From Hygrocybe punicea (Eukaryota > Basidiomycota > Agaricomycetes > Agaricales > Hygrophoraceae): DNA of 64,000 nt. A model generated the notes under the pieces. It searched no databases. It was given only the letters and a program-made list of their open reading frames with translations, and was not told the origin of the DNA. Where the stretch lies: positions 2,790,001 to 2,854,000 of the forward strand of contig OY744468.1 of NCBI GenBank assembly GCA_963556145.1, written 5' to 3'. Below, piece by piece: positions 1-9,965 of the stretch. Both the position numbers and the translations under genes were made by a program. Within the stretch, counting starts at the first letter, position 1. Each line of letters opens with the position of its first letter.

Positions 1-627
1 CACTGGGTGAGAAAATGGTAATCTTTCGAACCTCTGTTCGTGGAGCAAACAGCCAGAAGAAGAAGACTCGAGCATGGGACGACATACATGCCATCCAGCA
101 AAAAGTTGGTAAATATGCCACCAGATACAGGCAGGCTCATCGAGCATTGGTCAATCTAGGGGGGAATGCAGACATTTTGGATCGTTTCAAAGTGCTGAGG
201 CAGGAGGATATCAAGATGAGTGGTGATATGCTTGAGGAGAATAGAGTGGGCCAGAGGAGTCACAAGCTGCCCTGGATCTGGCGGAGGAAAGAAAGGAATA
301 ATACTGGTGACAACGATTGGATGCAAGAAGGTGAATGGTTCTGCTACAGCAATTCATGGAAGATCTTACTGCTATACAGTGTATCGTGTAAACTGGCTCT
401 GTGGCAAGGCCAGATATGATCGGTGGTCTGAAGAATTGCAAAGCGTCAAGTCAGAAATGGGTAACGTGATTCGTTGGCTGCAACACCAGAAGGTGCAATG
501 GGAAGCACGTCGTGACAAAGTTGGTCTGGGACTGAGGGGGCACATCTGTTATGCGGAAAAACAAATGGTAATGTGGAGGAATATGATAGCACAAGCAGAA
601 ACTGCCTTTTCCAACAAGATGGAGTAA
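1..627 (+). pseudogene. KDZ transposase, C-terminal fragment (cut by window edge)
   Basis: The translation matches the C-terminal region of Kyakuja-Dileera-Zisupton (KDZ) transposases of basidiomycetes: a segment SQKKKTRAWDDIHAI, then LPWIW, NDWMQE, and RVNWLCGKARYDRWSEEL followed by a coiled, charged tail. The reading frame is open from base 3, so the protein begins before the window. Two frames are used. They join if bases 331-379 are a 49-nt intron (donor GTGAAT, acceptor TACAG): exon 1 ends at G330, exon 2 starts at T380, and the product reads NDWMQE-VYRVNWL, as the family requires. The stop is at 625-627. The DDE catalytic part is outside the window, so activity cannot be judged. KDZ elements are cut-and-paste DNA transposons that in basidiomycetes often travel with TET/JBP genes; one such gene lies at 8298-9427. 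Confidence 0.72.
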
Positions 628-734
628 TACATATTATTAGAGAAGATATAGTTGAACAGAAGAAAGTAATATATTTTTAACCAACTGGACCATAACCATC
701 TGCCAAGAATGACCAGCAAGCCAATATATGGTAT

Positions 735-1840
735 TTGCCAACCCATGTCCCATGGCTGATGGTATACTAACCAGGATTGGCCAATCCATGGCCAACCGAA
801 ATACCCAGACCTGTCGGCCAATCCACCTTTCATGGCCAGCCGACATACCGAGACCTGTCGGCCAATCCATGTTCCATGGCCAACCCAAATACCCAGACCC
901 GTCGGCCAATCCATGTTCCATGGCCAGCTGAAATACCCAGACCCATCGGCCAATCCATGTTCCATGGCCAACCGAAATACCCAGTGTGGTCGGCCAATCC
1001 ACCTTTCATGGCCAGCCGACATACCCAGACCCGTCGGCCAACCCACGTTCCATGGCCAGCTGAAATACCCAGACCTGTCGGCCAATCCACCTTTCATGGC
1101 CAGCCGACATACCGAGACCCGTCGGCCAATCCATGTTCCATGGCCAGCTGAAATACCCAGACCCATCGGCCAATCCATGTTCCATGGCCAACCGAAATAC
1201 CCAGTGTGGTCGGCCAATCCACCTTTCATGGCCAGCCGACATACCCAGACCCGTCGGCCAACCCACGTTCCATGGCCAGCTGAAATACCCAGACCTGTCG
1301 GCCAATCCACCTTTCATGGCCAGCCGACATACCGAGACCCGTCGGCCAATCCATGTTCCATGGCCAGCTGAAATACCCAGACCCATCGGCCAATCCATGT
1401 TCCATGGCCAGCTGAAATACCCAGACCCATCAGCCAATCCATGTTCCATGGCCAACCGAAATACCCAGTGTGGTCGGCCAATCCACCTTTCATGGCCAGC
1501 TGACATACCCAGACCCGTCGGCCAATCCATGTTCCATGGCCAGCTGAAATACCCAGACACGTTGGCCAATCCACCTTTCATGGCCAGCCAAATTACCCTG
1601 GGCTGTCGGCCAATCCATGTTCCATGGCCTGCCAAGATACCCAGACCAGTGGGCCAATCCATCTCCCATGGCCAGCCAAAATATCCAGACCCGTTGGCCA
1701 ATATATCCCCCTGCTTCGGCCAACTCATGTCCCTCAGAACATAGACCCCTCGGCCAAGCCATCTCCCCTGGACAAACATATTGGTCGGCTGAGATTTGCT
1801 GGCCCACTCGGAGTGGGAATTGTCCCTCTCGGCTGAGCCA
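735..1840. repeat. 44-bp minisatellite array, about 22-25 units
   Basis: Tandem units of 44 bp carry the core CGGCCAATCC plus TTCCATGGCC and AAATACCCAGACC. There are two main variants: CATGTTCCATGGCCAGCTGAAATA and ACCTTTCATGGCCAGCCGACATA types. A marker variant, CCAGTGTGGT, occurs at 981, 1201 and 1465, spaced 220 (5 units) and 264 (6 units), so there is a higher-order repeat. Units become progressively degenerate at both edges (about 718-780 and 1620-1840), as expected for an array homogenised from its centre by unequal exchange. Because 44 is not a multiple of 3 and stops are rare, long ORFs appear on both strands; I regard them as artefacts. Confidence 0.93.
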
Positions 1841-1923
1841 TGTCTTGTGGAAAAGATATGCTGTAAGGTGTGATGAAATTTGTCTGGAACAAGACTAAGA
1901 AGACATGGAGCCTTTGTCAATGA

Positions 1924-3897
1924 CGCTTCTCCCTTGGACAGATGTACTTTGTCCCTCTGACAGGTGGGGAACATTTCTACTTATGTACCCTGCTTACTGT
2001 CGTATGTGGGCCGACATCTTTTCAAGATCTCAGAACATACGAAGGTGTCGTTTACCCATCATTTCAAGATGCATGCAAGGCTCGGGGCCTGCTCGAAGAT
2101 GACGGGGAATGGCACCTTTGCCTTCTGGAAGCATCACATACGCAATCTGGAGTGCGACTACGGCAGCTATTCGCTACCATGTTGTTATTCTGCGAACTCA
2201 CATCACCCGAAAAACTATGGGACGAATTTCGCGAGCACATTTGTGACGACTTACACATCCGCATCATAAACCCCACTCCCGAGCGCATTTATGACTACGG
2301 TCTCTTTCTTATCAACCAGATCCTCTCCGATTCCGGTTACAGTCTTCTGAATTTCCCTCATATGCCCCTTCCACAAGAAAACTGGCTCGCCACCACAAGT
2401 AATCCATTCATTGCCGATCAGATGTCCTATAATCTGGAACATGAACGTGATTTATTCCTCCAGCACATAGAGAATGTCCAGAATGTTCCAGAACAACTGG
2501 AAGCATACAATCAAATCGTTGATGATATTAACAGTCATCGTGGAGGCATCTCCTTCCTCAATGGCCCTGGTGGTTCGGGAAAAACATATTTATATCAAAC
2601 GTTGTGTCACAAGTTGCGGTCGGAAGGAAAAATTGTGTTGTGTGTGGCGTCAAGTGGTATTGCTGCATTACTTCTACCTGGTGGACACATGGCCCATTCC
2701 ACGTTCCGTATTCCAATTGATACGTTCACTGCTGGGTCATTATGCAACATTTCCAAACAGGACCAACGAGCCGAATTGCTACGTTCAGTGGACCTCATTA
2801 TTTGGGACGAAGCTTTTATGCAAAGTCGTTTCACACATGAAGCTCTCGATCGGACGATGCGTGACATATGCAATAACGATCAACCTTTCGGCGGCAAAAC
2901 AATAGTCTTCGGCGGCGATTTCCACCAGACATTACCGATTGTTCCTGGTGGAACTCAAGAAGACGTAATTTTCCAATCTTTACCACATTCATATCTCTGG
3001 AAATCCATGCGACTTCTGTCTCTCCGAGCAAACATGCGCTTATTGAATGGATCTGCATTGAGTACCTCCCAAAGTGAAGAACATGTCTTTGCTGACTGGC
3101 TATTGTCAGTTGGTCGTGGTGATGGTGTCGCGGCCGACGGTACAATCCCATTCGATCCGCATATGCGCGTTAAGTCACCGGATGAACTGATCACCTCGAT
3201 TTACCCTCACATTGACGAAGCAATCCCTCCTTCCCAATACTTCCTGGACCGTATGATTCTTGCCCCAAGAAACACAGACGTTGATCAACTGAATGCGTCT
3301 GTACTTGCAAGGATGCCAGGGCAAGAAATTGTTGTCCACAGCGCAGACTCGATTGAAACTGAACTGGGTGCTGACCAGTACGCAGAATCGCTTCCAGTGG
3401 AATTCTTACAGTCGCTCGACGCATCTGGGTTACCTCCTGGTGAACTCCATCTGAAAGTTGGTTGTCCATTAATCCTCCTTCGCAACTTAGCCCCCGGCAG
3501 AGGCAGAGGCCTTTGTAATGGAACATGAATGGTGCTCAAGCGCGTCACTTCACGTCTTCTGGAAGTTGAGATTCTAGGTGGAAAGTACCACGGAGAAACT
3601 GCACTGATTCCTTGCATCACACTATTTCCATCTGCCCATGCTGGCTTTCATTTTCGACTCAGAAGAAGACAATTTTCCGTGCGTTTGGCCTTTGCCATGT
3701 CAATAAACAAGGCACAAGGGCAGTCGGTGTGCCACGTTGGATTAGATATGCGAGAACCGGTATTCTCGCACGGACAACTCTATGTTGCGCTTTCCCGTGC
3801 TACCTCAAGTCGTCGTATTAAGATTCTTTTAGCATCTGATGCTACAGAGTGCCGTGTTCATAACATAGTGTTCCCCGAAAATTTTCATCTTTTGTAG
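1924..3897 (+). pseudogene. Helitron helicase (PIF1 family), broken
   Basis: Superfamily-1 PIF1-like helicase half of a Helitron Rep-helicase, which unwinds DNA during rolling-circle transposition. Visible motifs: Walker A GPGGSGKT near 2563-2586, Walker B LIIWDEAF, motif III-like GGDFHQTLPIVPGGT, APRNTDVDQLN, and the C-terminal SINKAQGQSVCHVG...HGQLYVALSRATS. The frame continues upstream of the first Met (1942) as LGQ, then hits a stop at 1921-1923; the N-terminal Helitron-like domain and HUH nuclease are absent. An in-frame TGA at 3526-3528 separates LCNGT from MVLKRVTSRLLEVEIL; family members have Arg here, so a CGA-to-TGA change is the likely cause. Otherwise the frame is uninterrupted from 1924 to 3897. 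It could be trans-complemented by another copy such as the one at 37693-41971. Confidence 0.88.
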
Positions 3898-3987
3898 TTA
3901 TACGATATATATTTCTACTCAATTTTTATCACAAAGACTGAAGGAGCTAAATTTAATCATACCACGCTTTTCATGGCTTTTAGAAAC

Positions 3988-4007
3988 ATTCTAGAACTTT
4001 CTTGAAC
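3988..4007 (+). promoter_or_regulatory. Perfect four-unit heat-shock element
   Basis: Four alternating pentamers with exact 2-base spacing: TTC (3989-3991), GAA (3994-3996), TTC (3999-4001), GAA (4004-4006). This is the consensus bound by heat-shock factor trimers. It sits about 110 bp before the TATA box and 171 bp before the ATG of the Helitron companion gene. Binding is inferred. Confidence 0.72.
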
Positions 4008-4116
4008 AACCAGTGCGACTCGGTGTCTTAGTAAGAGTGTTGTACATGTCAGCGACCAGTCACCATAACTCACACTCTTGAGGCTTCGAGCTGGTTCTTG
4101 ATCCACCACGGCGGTC

Positions 4117-4124
4117 TATATAAA
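4117..4124 (+). promoter_or_regulatory. TATA box of the Helitron 1 companion gene
   Basis: TATATAAA lies 54 bases before the first usable ATG (4178), just after a GC-rich stretch. Position and sequence fit a fungal core promoter. Confidence 0.6.
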
Positions 4125-4177
4125 CGCGGGCGTGCAGGATGGACCCCTCCAATTCATTTCAAACTTGAATGTTCACA

Positions 4178-5150
4178 ATGTCAGCGACATTGACTGGTCC
4201 AATTGTACTCGAGAACCCACGCCCTGTTGAGGGCTCACCACGTAGCGTTGACTTCAACGTGCAAATGTGGATCAGTCCCAGCAATACTCTCAAAGGACTA
4301 TTTCGATACTTCAATTCTGATGACCTGGTTTTCCAAGATGTGGGCCACTATGTCGCATGGATCCATGTAAGCTTAACATTCGTTGCTGATATGTGTGGCT
4401 ACTAATAATTTTTTAGGTTGCGAGAGTAGTACAAGGGGTAGTCAACGAAGTCGATGAAAATTGGGATGACGATGACGTGGAGGAGAACGTATCGGGTTCA
4501 GACTTGCGGACAGACGAAATGCATGTTTACGGTGACATTGTCCATGTACGTGACTCAACTTTCTGTGCTACGTCTACTGACAACCCACACTTTATAGTTA
4601 ATTCCAAGCCTTCTGGATATTCGACAGGCACCGTACGTCAACATCTCCAGAGCTGTGTTCAACAGACAACAGAGCACATTCGATGTCAATGCAGCACAGT
4701 ACACATCTTTCTACAAAAGCCGATGGCAGCTGTCATTGTTTCCTATCCACACGCACTTCGACGACGTCAGGTACAAAAAGAAAAAACCGGTACCTTCGAA
4801 TAACACGTATGTAGCCGTGGAGGGAACCCTATTTCAGATCGACAGGGATCCCAGCATGCATGCACCCTCCGTCTTCCATATCATGGTAGACAATATTAGT
4901 TTTCTTGGGAGGACAGCCCTTCCCACAAGCAACCTTACGGCGGCGCAAGGTGCGTTGTGTCTCTTAACTTTTGTCCCTTACTTATGTATTTTGCTTAGAG
5001 GTTCCTTCTACGCCGGAGTCCTCGAGGTTCCAATATAATTTCGAGACCACCCCGGCGACATCGCCTGCCACGCATGCCGCTGCCCCTCTGACACCAACTC
5101 CCACACCCAAATCAGCTAGAATGGGTACCAAACGCTCGCGCCGTGCATAA
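4178..5150 (+). CDS. Helitron-borne companion protein (OB-fold-like, 273 aa, four exons)
   Basis: I see an intact gene: exons 4178-4366, 4417-4545, 4598-4949 and 4999-5150; introns of 50, 52 and 49 nt with GT/AG ends and a CTAAT branch site in intron 1. The total is 822 nt with no internal stop. An alternative ATG at 4169 is in frame. The protein has a beta-rich start (VDFNVQMWI, FQDVGHYVAWIHVARV), an acidic linker (DENWDDDDVEEN), a second beta-rich part (RYKKKKPVPSNNTYVAVEG, HIMVDNISFLG) and a basic C-terminus ending KRSRRA, a possible nuclear signal. The strand pattern suggests one or two OB-like beta-barrels as in single-strand DNA-binding proteins, but this is inference. It lies between the helicase and the Helitron 3' end, so it moves with the element. 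The product of 36826-37580 in Helitron 2 is colinear with it. Confidence 0.75.
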
Positions 5151-5305
5151 AGTGATGCATGGACTTGAATAACGTTTTGCTTATGTCGGACTGAAGTTTT
5201 TTTTTACTTTACAACAGTTTTGAATAATATGAAAGATATGTGCTCCATGTATGTGTGATTAAACATGTGTCATGCGATAACAGTAATCTATGTGTGACTT
5301 CGTAA

Positions 5306-5333
5306 ACCCGTGCGTAGCATGGGTAGCTGCTAG
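5306..5333 (+). other. Helitron 3' terminus: hairpin plus CTAG
   Basis: ACCCGTGC at 5306-5313 pairs with GCATGGGT at 5317-5324 (one G-T pair, three-base loop). Five bases later comes CTAG at 5330-5333, followed by T, matching the known Helitron rule (hairpin, short spacer, CTRR, insertion between A and T). The adjoining sequence is LINE coding sequence. Confidence 0.82.
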
Positions 5334-6157
5334 TTGCATATAAAGCGGATAAGAGGTTCGGGAATGTGTCTTTTTCTCATGTTGTGGAGTAGCTGTTCCG
5401 TGACTGTGTTTGGGAATGCTCCTTTGATGTCCAGAAAGAGAATTGCTGCTACCCTTTTGTTCCGCCAGGCGTGTTTGATTTGATGAACTAGGACGTGCAT
5501 AGAGTCAGTGGTGGTCCATCCCGGTTGACCACCAAAGTGGTGAGAGGGTAGAAGTTGGTGTTCTTCAACCATGGATGTTATGGTTTCTGTAATGATAGAT
5601 GTTAGTAGTTTCGGGAGGGTATTAAGCAAAACTATGAAGCGATAAGCTTTGGGGATGTCATATCTCCGTTTATCCGGTTTGCGCAGCGTGCTGGTGATGG
5701 AGTCTTTCCAGGGAGCGTAGTAGATGTTTAGAGTGAGGGTAGCATTGAAGATGTCATATAGGCGGTCCGAGATGAGTGCCGTACATTCTTTGAGTATGAT
5801 GTTTGGGATGCTGTCTGGGCCCGGGGCTTTGTATGGATGCACTTTGGTGAGGTGTTTTGTGATGAGATCTTTGGAGATGTTTGCAGTGTATGGGACGTGG
5901 GTTGGGTATACGTAGTTTGGAGGGACTGAGGAGTGTTTGGGCGGGGGGGGAAAGCAGGAGTTGGCGCTGTCCAGGTGGGTTATTTCCAAGGTGGGGATGG
6001 AACTCTTGCTGCCATCTCCTCTGGGGTTGTTACTGATAGGGTTGGACATGCACTTGTTGATCATCCAGAGATCATTGTCGCTCGCTTCATCGAGGAATGC
6101 TAACCAGTGTTTCTCCTTGGCTTTGAGTATTTCATTGCTGTATAGATTACGTGCCAT
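5334..6157 (-). pseudogene. LINE ORF2 reverse transcriptase, truncated
   Basis: RT palm and finger motifs are clear: HPYKAPGPDSIPN, RFIVLLNTLPKLL, HHFGGQPGWTTTDS and the catalytic motif A block LFLDIKGAFPNT. The frame is open across the whole segment and stops dead at the Helitron boundary, losing motifs B to E including the second and third catalytic aspartates. Compared with active Tad1 clade elements the conserved PISLLNTLGK block has drifted (RFIVLLNTLPK). The upstream connection to the endonuclease (6158-6518) is in other frames. Confidence 0.85.
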
Positions 6158-6518
6158 TCTGTGCTGATCGTGACTGGGGTGAGTAGTGTCTAGACGGTTC
6201 TTATATGATAGTCGACTTAGCCTGTTTTTGTCTCGTTTGAGTTGATTTAGTTGGGGCGTCCACCATCATTTTGAGTGTGGGCAGGGTGTCGAGATGGGAA
6301 CGATGGCTTTAATTGTCGATTGTAGAGCGATGGTTAGCGTGGATATGGAGTCGTCCAGTTGTTGTTGGGAGAGGATGGGGCTTGTCAGGGGGAGTTGTCG
6401 TAGTTGGGCATCAAGATGGGTGCGAAATTCGTCCCAGTTTGTATTGCGAAAGTTTCATGAGGATTTATCAGGTTTTAAGTGTGGGGGGAGGGCGATGGAC
6501 ATGGATATTGGAATGTGG

Positions 6519-7248
6519 TCAGTACTGGTTGCGCAGTTCCAGTTTGGTATTGCAGGAGAGTATGAGGTTACTTGTTTTGGCGGTGCAGAACATGTTATCT
6601 GTTCTGGTCCAGTTTTTTGTTACCATTGATTCAAGAGTGGGGAGGTTTTTTGGTAGTGCCATTATCATGTCGAAATCGGCTGTAGCTTCGATTAGTATTC
6701 TTGCCTGGGCTAGGGCATTGGCGGTGAATAGGTGGTGGTTGCACTCTTCGTCCCATAGTGGGTGGTGTCTGTTGAAATTGCCACACCATAGCATATGGTC
6801 TATGTCCTGGTGGTGAAGTGTCGCTTCATGGGCTTGGGTGAATAAACGATAAACAGAGGGTGTCGAGGGTGTCAGAGTGGTGGCAGTCATTGTAGATATT
6901 GAAAGTAGACAAGTTACCTGTTGGGCATTTGATTCGGATCGCCGTGAGGTCATTGGAGCCATGGATTTTTATTTGTTCCCAATAGTTAGTGTTGAGTTTG
7001 ACGTTGACAAAAATTACTGATCGGATGGGTGCTTCAGAGGTGTGGTGGTCGGATGGGTAAATGACTCTCCAGTTGTGTGTGGCTTTCGTGTTACCATAGA
7101 AGTCGAAGTATGGTTCCTGTATCAGGAGGATGTCGCATTTAGTGTGGATTAACGAATTTATGAGGTCCCATTGAGCTTTGACGGATTTGTTGAGGTTTCT
7201 TTGCCAGACATTTAGCTGTGTCGGTTGTGTGTGCAGTTGTTCAGGCAT
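6519..7248 (-). pseudogene. LINE ORF2 endonuclease (AP-type), frameshifted
   Basis: The first frame starts MPEQLHTQPTQLNVWQRNLN and has the apurinic-endonuclease motif CDILLIQEPYFDFYG with the metal-binding Glu, then SVIFVN and NIYNDC. It continues in a second frame from about 6890 (HMLWCGNFNRHHPLWDEECNHH). The matching family block is usually GDFNRHHPLWD; here the catalytic Asp is replaced by Asn (GNFNRH), in addition to the frameshift, so the enzyme would be inactive. The family nicks target DNA to prime reverse transcription. Confidence 0.8.
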
Positions 7249-7523
7249 TGGTCAAGGAGGTTAGGTGAGGGGTGTCGCTTGCTTGGTCACTTTTCTGTGT
7301 GGAGGTATGGGGTAATGGGTCAATGGGGGCTACAAGTGGTTTGTCCGCCCATGCGTGAAAAGGTGGGGTGGGGGTGATGCGACACGGTGGTTGTTGTTTC
7401 TCGAAGCTGATGGTGGTTTGTCAGGTGTTTCCAATTTGGTGTCTGGAGGAGGAAGGTTGGTTATGGGAGGGAAGAAAGGGCAGTGGTTGATCGAATGAAG
7501 CAAATCCCACTCAAGTTCGGACT

Positions 7524-7990
7524 TCAAATAATTTGAAGCAAGCACTTCAAAGCATCCAGGGAGAGGGGGGGGAGAGGGTAAGGGGAGCGCTGTCTATATG
7601 GTATAGCTGAGTGGTGATTCGTTGGGGGGCGGTGATTGGCTTGTACGGGTGCAGTGGCGGCGGAGGAGAAGTTGGGGGCTTTAGGATGATTGTCGGAGTG
7701 TGGGTATGGGGTTTGGGTCCATAGCTCAGCTGTGGGAAAGTAAGGGAGGAGGTTGTCTGGGTTATGACCATCTGTGTCTCTGCATTTCTGTTGGAATGTA
7801 GGGCAGTTGCGATCCCAACTGGCGTGGCCGCATTGTCTGCATGGAGTGCAGAAGGGGCATAAGGGATTGTCACAGGTCGATGTCCTGTGGTGATCTCCGC
7901 ATGTGCCACAAGTGTCGATGTCCGCTGGGCAGCGAGCCGCAGTATGGTTCCATTGGTGGCATCCAAATCTAAAGAAACATATGTGGACGA
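7524..7990 (-). pseudogene. LINE ORF1 (Gag-like) zinc-knuckle fragment
   Basis: A run of cysteine/histidine knuckles is visible: CHQWNHTAARC, CGTCGDHHRTSTC, CRQCGHASWDRNC, followed by a proline-rich tail. These are the CCHC nucleic-acid-binding knuckles of LINE ORF1. The part upstream of the first knuckle is missing and the first 8 residues or so of the open frame are unrelated. The same region occurs in LINE copy 2 at 9966-10155 with visible divergence, so they are separate insertions, not one element split in two. Confidence 0.78.
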
Positions 7991-8297
7991 GGCTGAGAAG
8001 AATCCTCTCAAACACTACATCGTATTATAGGAAGTCGGGCATGCGCCCTCCGAAGTCTCCTGTAGAGGAATGCAAACGGCTGAGGTCAGATCCATGCTGC
8101 TTCAATGTCATATCTTACATGTTTTGTAGATCACGTTTGATGATGCTGAGGGATCAGCTTCCAGTTAGCAAGGTCTTGGGAGATTCGGCCCCAGATTGCG
8201 AAACATTCTCCAAGTCGGACATGGTCTCAGAATCTGAACTGGAGAGGGTTCTCCTCACTGTGGCAGCCGCGATTTTGAACCCTAGTACGTTGCTGCC

Positions 8298-9427
8298 ATG
8301 AAAGTCGGCATATTTAGACTGACATCTTGCCTCAAAGTAATTTTGCCCTTGGATGCGAATAGACTGGCAAATCGAGTGAAGAATATCAAGGACACTTCGA
8401 ATGCTGACAATGAAAACCTACTCAGGTTTTTTCAGGAGATTCACATTGGACATGTGAATGAACCAGCTACAGTAATCGACACGTGTGGTTCAATTTTGGT
8501 CTGGTATCTACCTGATGTTGTAACTCCAAGACGTATTGTGAGTCACTTGCCCCCCGGAAATATGGTTTTTGACAGTACCCACTGCGACACAGGAGGAATT
8601 GAATGTCAGTGCCGAAATGATAACCGAAATTCTGGAAGAATCCTATTCAGAGTCCCTCAAAAAACTTGAGAAAGGGAAAGATCCGCAATGGAGGAAAGAT
8701 CCAAACATTTTCTTTCCACCTCCAAACCCACGATTTCACCCAGGATCAGTGGATTTCGCCGCAGCATGGTTTGCTCATGGTAGAGAGGTAACACCTTTAG
8801 TTAGTCGTCTGTTTTACATGAGCTGACCGCCTGTTTTTTCAGCGACTTACCGATAGGTTGATCACGTCGACAACTCTTCGAACAACTGAAGCCACCATGT
8901 GGATGGCTGCAATCGAACCCAGCGAGCTGATCTTCAACGCAATTACTGCGTTAACCCATCAGTCATTGTACACAGCTGGCCTTCTGGCTGTGAAGAAAAT
9001 CCGGGACGGCGAAACGATCGAGAACGTGGAAACACACGAAAATGCGAAGGAGTGGACATCTGTTTACACTGGAATCGCCGTTATCGTTAACAGGATTACA
9101 ACTCGACACAGAGATGCTGGAGGGTGTCCAGAATGGTATGATTTGCTGGCGAGTTGTGGGACACATACGAACGTGGAACTAGCCATCCCTGAGTTGGATG
9201 CTACGTTCTCTTATTTGCCAGGAACCGTCATCGAAATTTGTGGCAAGGTTCTCAGTCACAGTGTAGGCAGATGGGAGGGTGGTGAAAGAATATGCATGGC
9301 GCATTATATGCGAAACATGGTACATGACCGTCTCAACATTGACAAGCCCACCTGGAGCCGACACAATGTGTTTGCAAGGGAGATGAATGCCAAGTTTCGG
9401 GCATCACAGGAATGGAGATGGAATTAG
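8298..9427 (+). CDS. TET/JBP-like 2-oxoglutarate Fe(II) dioxygenase, three exons
   Basis: Exons 8298-8537, 8593-8787 and 8843-9427; introns 55 and 55 nt with GTGAGT/ACACAG and GTAACA/TTTCAG. The total is 1020 nt (339 aa) with no internal stop. The C-terminal domain has the double-stranded beta-helix signature of the fungal TET/JBP family: VIVNRITTRHRDAGG (HxD iron ligands), FSYLPGTVIEICGKVLSHSV (distal His), GERICMAHYMR (Arg for 2-oxoglutarate). In this family the enzymes oxidise 5-methylcytosine or thymine-derived bases; substrate here is unknown. The N-terminal part holds WYLPDVVTPRR and PGSVDFAAAWFAHGRE, also typical. An earlier open frame (to 8301) may be a further 5' exon; its join is not clear. 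It lies between two minus-strand LINE fragments. A KDZ fragment in the same orientation ends at 627, and such genes are known to ride in KDZ elements. Confidence 0.72.
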
Positions 9428-9965
9428 CTATTGTGCCAAGGGAGATATCATCCTAACGTAAAAGTACGACGGCTACCGTTGCATGCTTTGTACGACTGTA
9501 GTCAGAAACCTCTGTGGAACTAAATCTCGTTATCCTCATTCACGGACAACGAAGGCCTATGAGTTTCAACTAACAGATAGCTAGACAGTGTTAGACAGTG
9601 TTCGGAGAATTTCCATGGCTTTACATTGATAACTCTGTCACATTGACAACTCAGTCAATTCGAAATGTGTACTTAAATGTGGCAATTCACGTGATGTGGT
9701 CACACGTGATCACAGTAAACTGTGACGCGTCATTTTTTTTTTACCTTCTGCACCCTTATCATCTAGCCTCAGCCTCTCTTGAATTGCTCTCAGATACACT
9801 CGAATTGAACATTTTGGCAATGTCGTCATCAGCAAGCACCTCAGCGCCATCAATCGCTTCTCTACATGCGTCTGTCATGTCTGGCAGTGATTTCCGAAGC
9901 ATGAATGTGTTCCAGGACTTCCCATGGGTCAATGGCACGCCTCTTGCTGAAGATTCATTTACATT
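9428..9965. other. Non-coding stretch between the dioxygenase gene and LINE copy 2
   Basis: I see no convincing gene. A short direct duplication TAGACAGTGT-TAGACAGTGT is at about 9583-9602. The rest is AT-leaning sequence without clear repeats. Confidence 0.5.

Larger units (their letters stand above)
1924..5333 (+). mobile_element. Helitron 1 (5'-truncated), with companion gene and intact 3' terminus
   Basis: It contains a broken PIF1-type helicase (1924-3897), a spliced companion gene (4178-5150) and a canonical Helitron 3' end: a hairpin (5306-5324) six bases before CTAG at 5330-5333, followed by T. The sequence on the 3' side is the interior of a LINE reverse transcriptase, so the element inserted into that LINE. 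The HUH-nuclease half of the Rep-helicase is missing; the 5' limit is not visible and the minisatellite may lie inside or outside the element. Confidence 0.8.
5334..8015 (-). mobile_element. LINE copy 1 (Tad1-like non-LTR retrotransposon), truncated at both ends
   Basis: Read on the minus strand, the order is ORF1 zinc knuckles (about 7990 down to 7524), ORF2 endonuclease (7248 down to 6519) and reverse transcriptase (6157 down to 5334). The RT ends abruptly at the Helitron 3' terminus, before the catalytic ADD block, so the RT thumb and RNase H are not here. The ORF1 side starts only at the zinc-knuckle region. Several frameshifts show it is dead. Confidence 0.85.

Noticed and set aside
735..1840. 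CRISPR-like array
   Set aside because: Units are contiguous without unique spacers, and the context is eukaryotic.
549..1974. Long ORFs on both strands (up to 322 aa) with repeated W/H/P motifs
   Set aside because: They follow the 44-bp minisatellite; all frames are open because the repeat lacks stops. No start context, introns or family resemblance.
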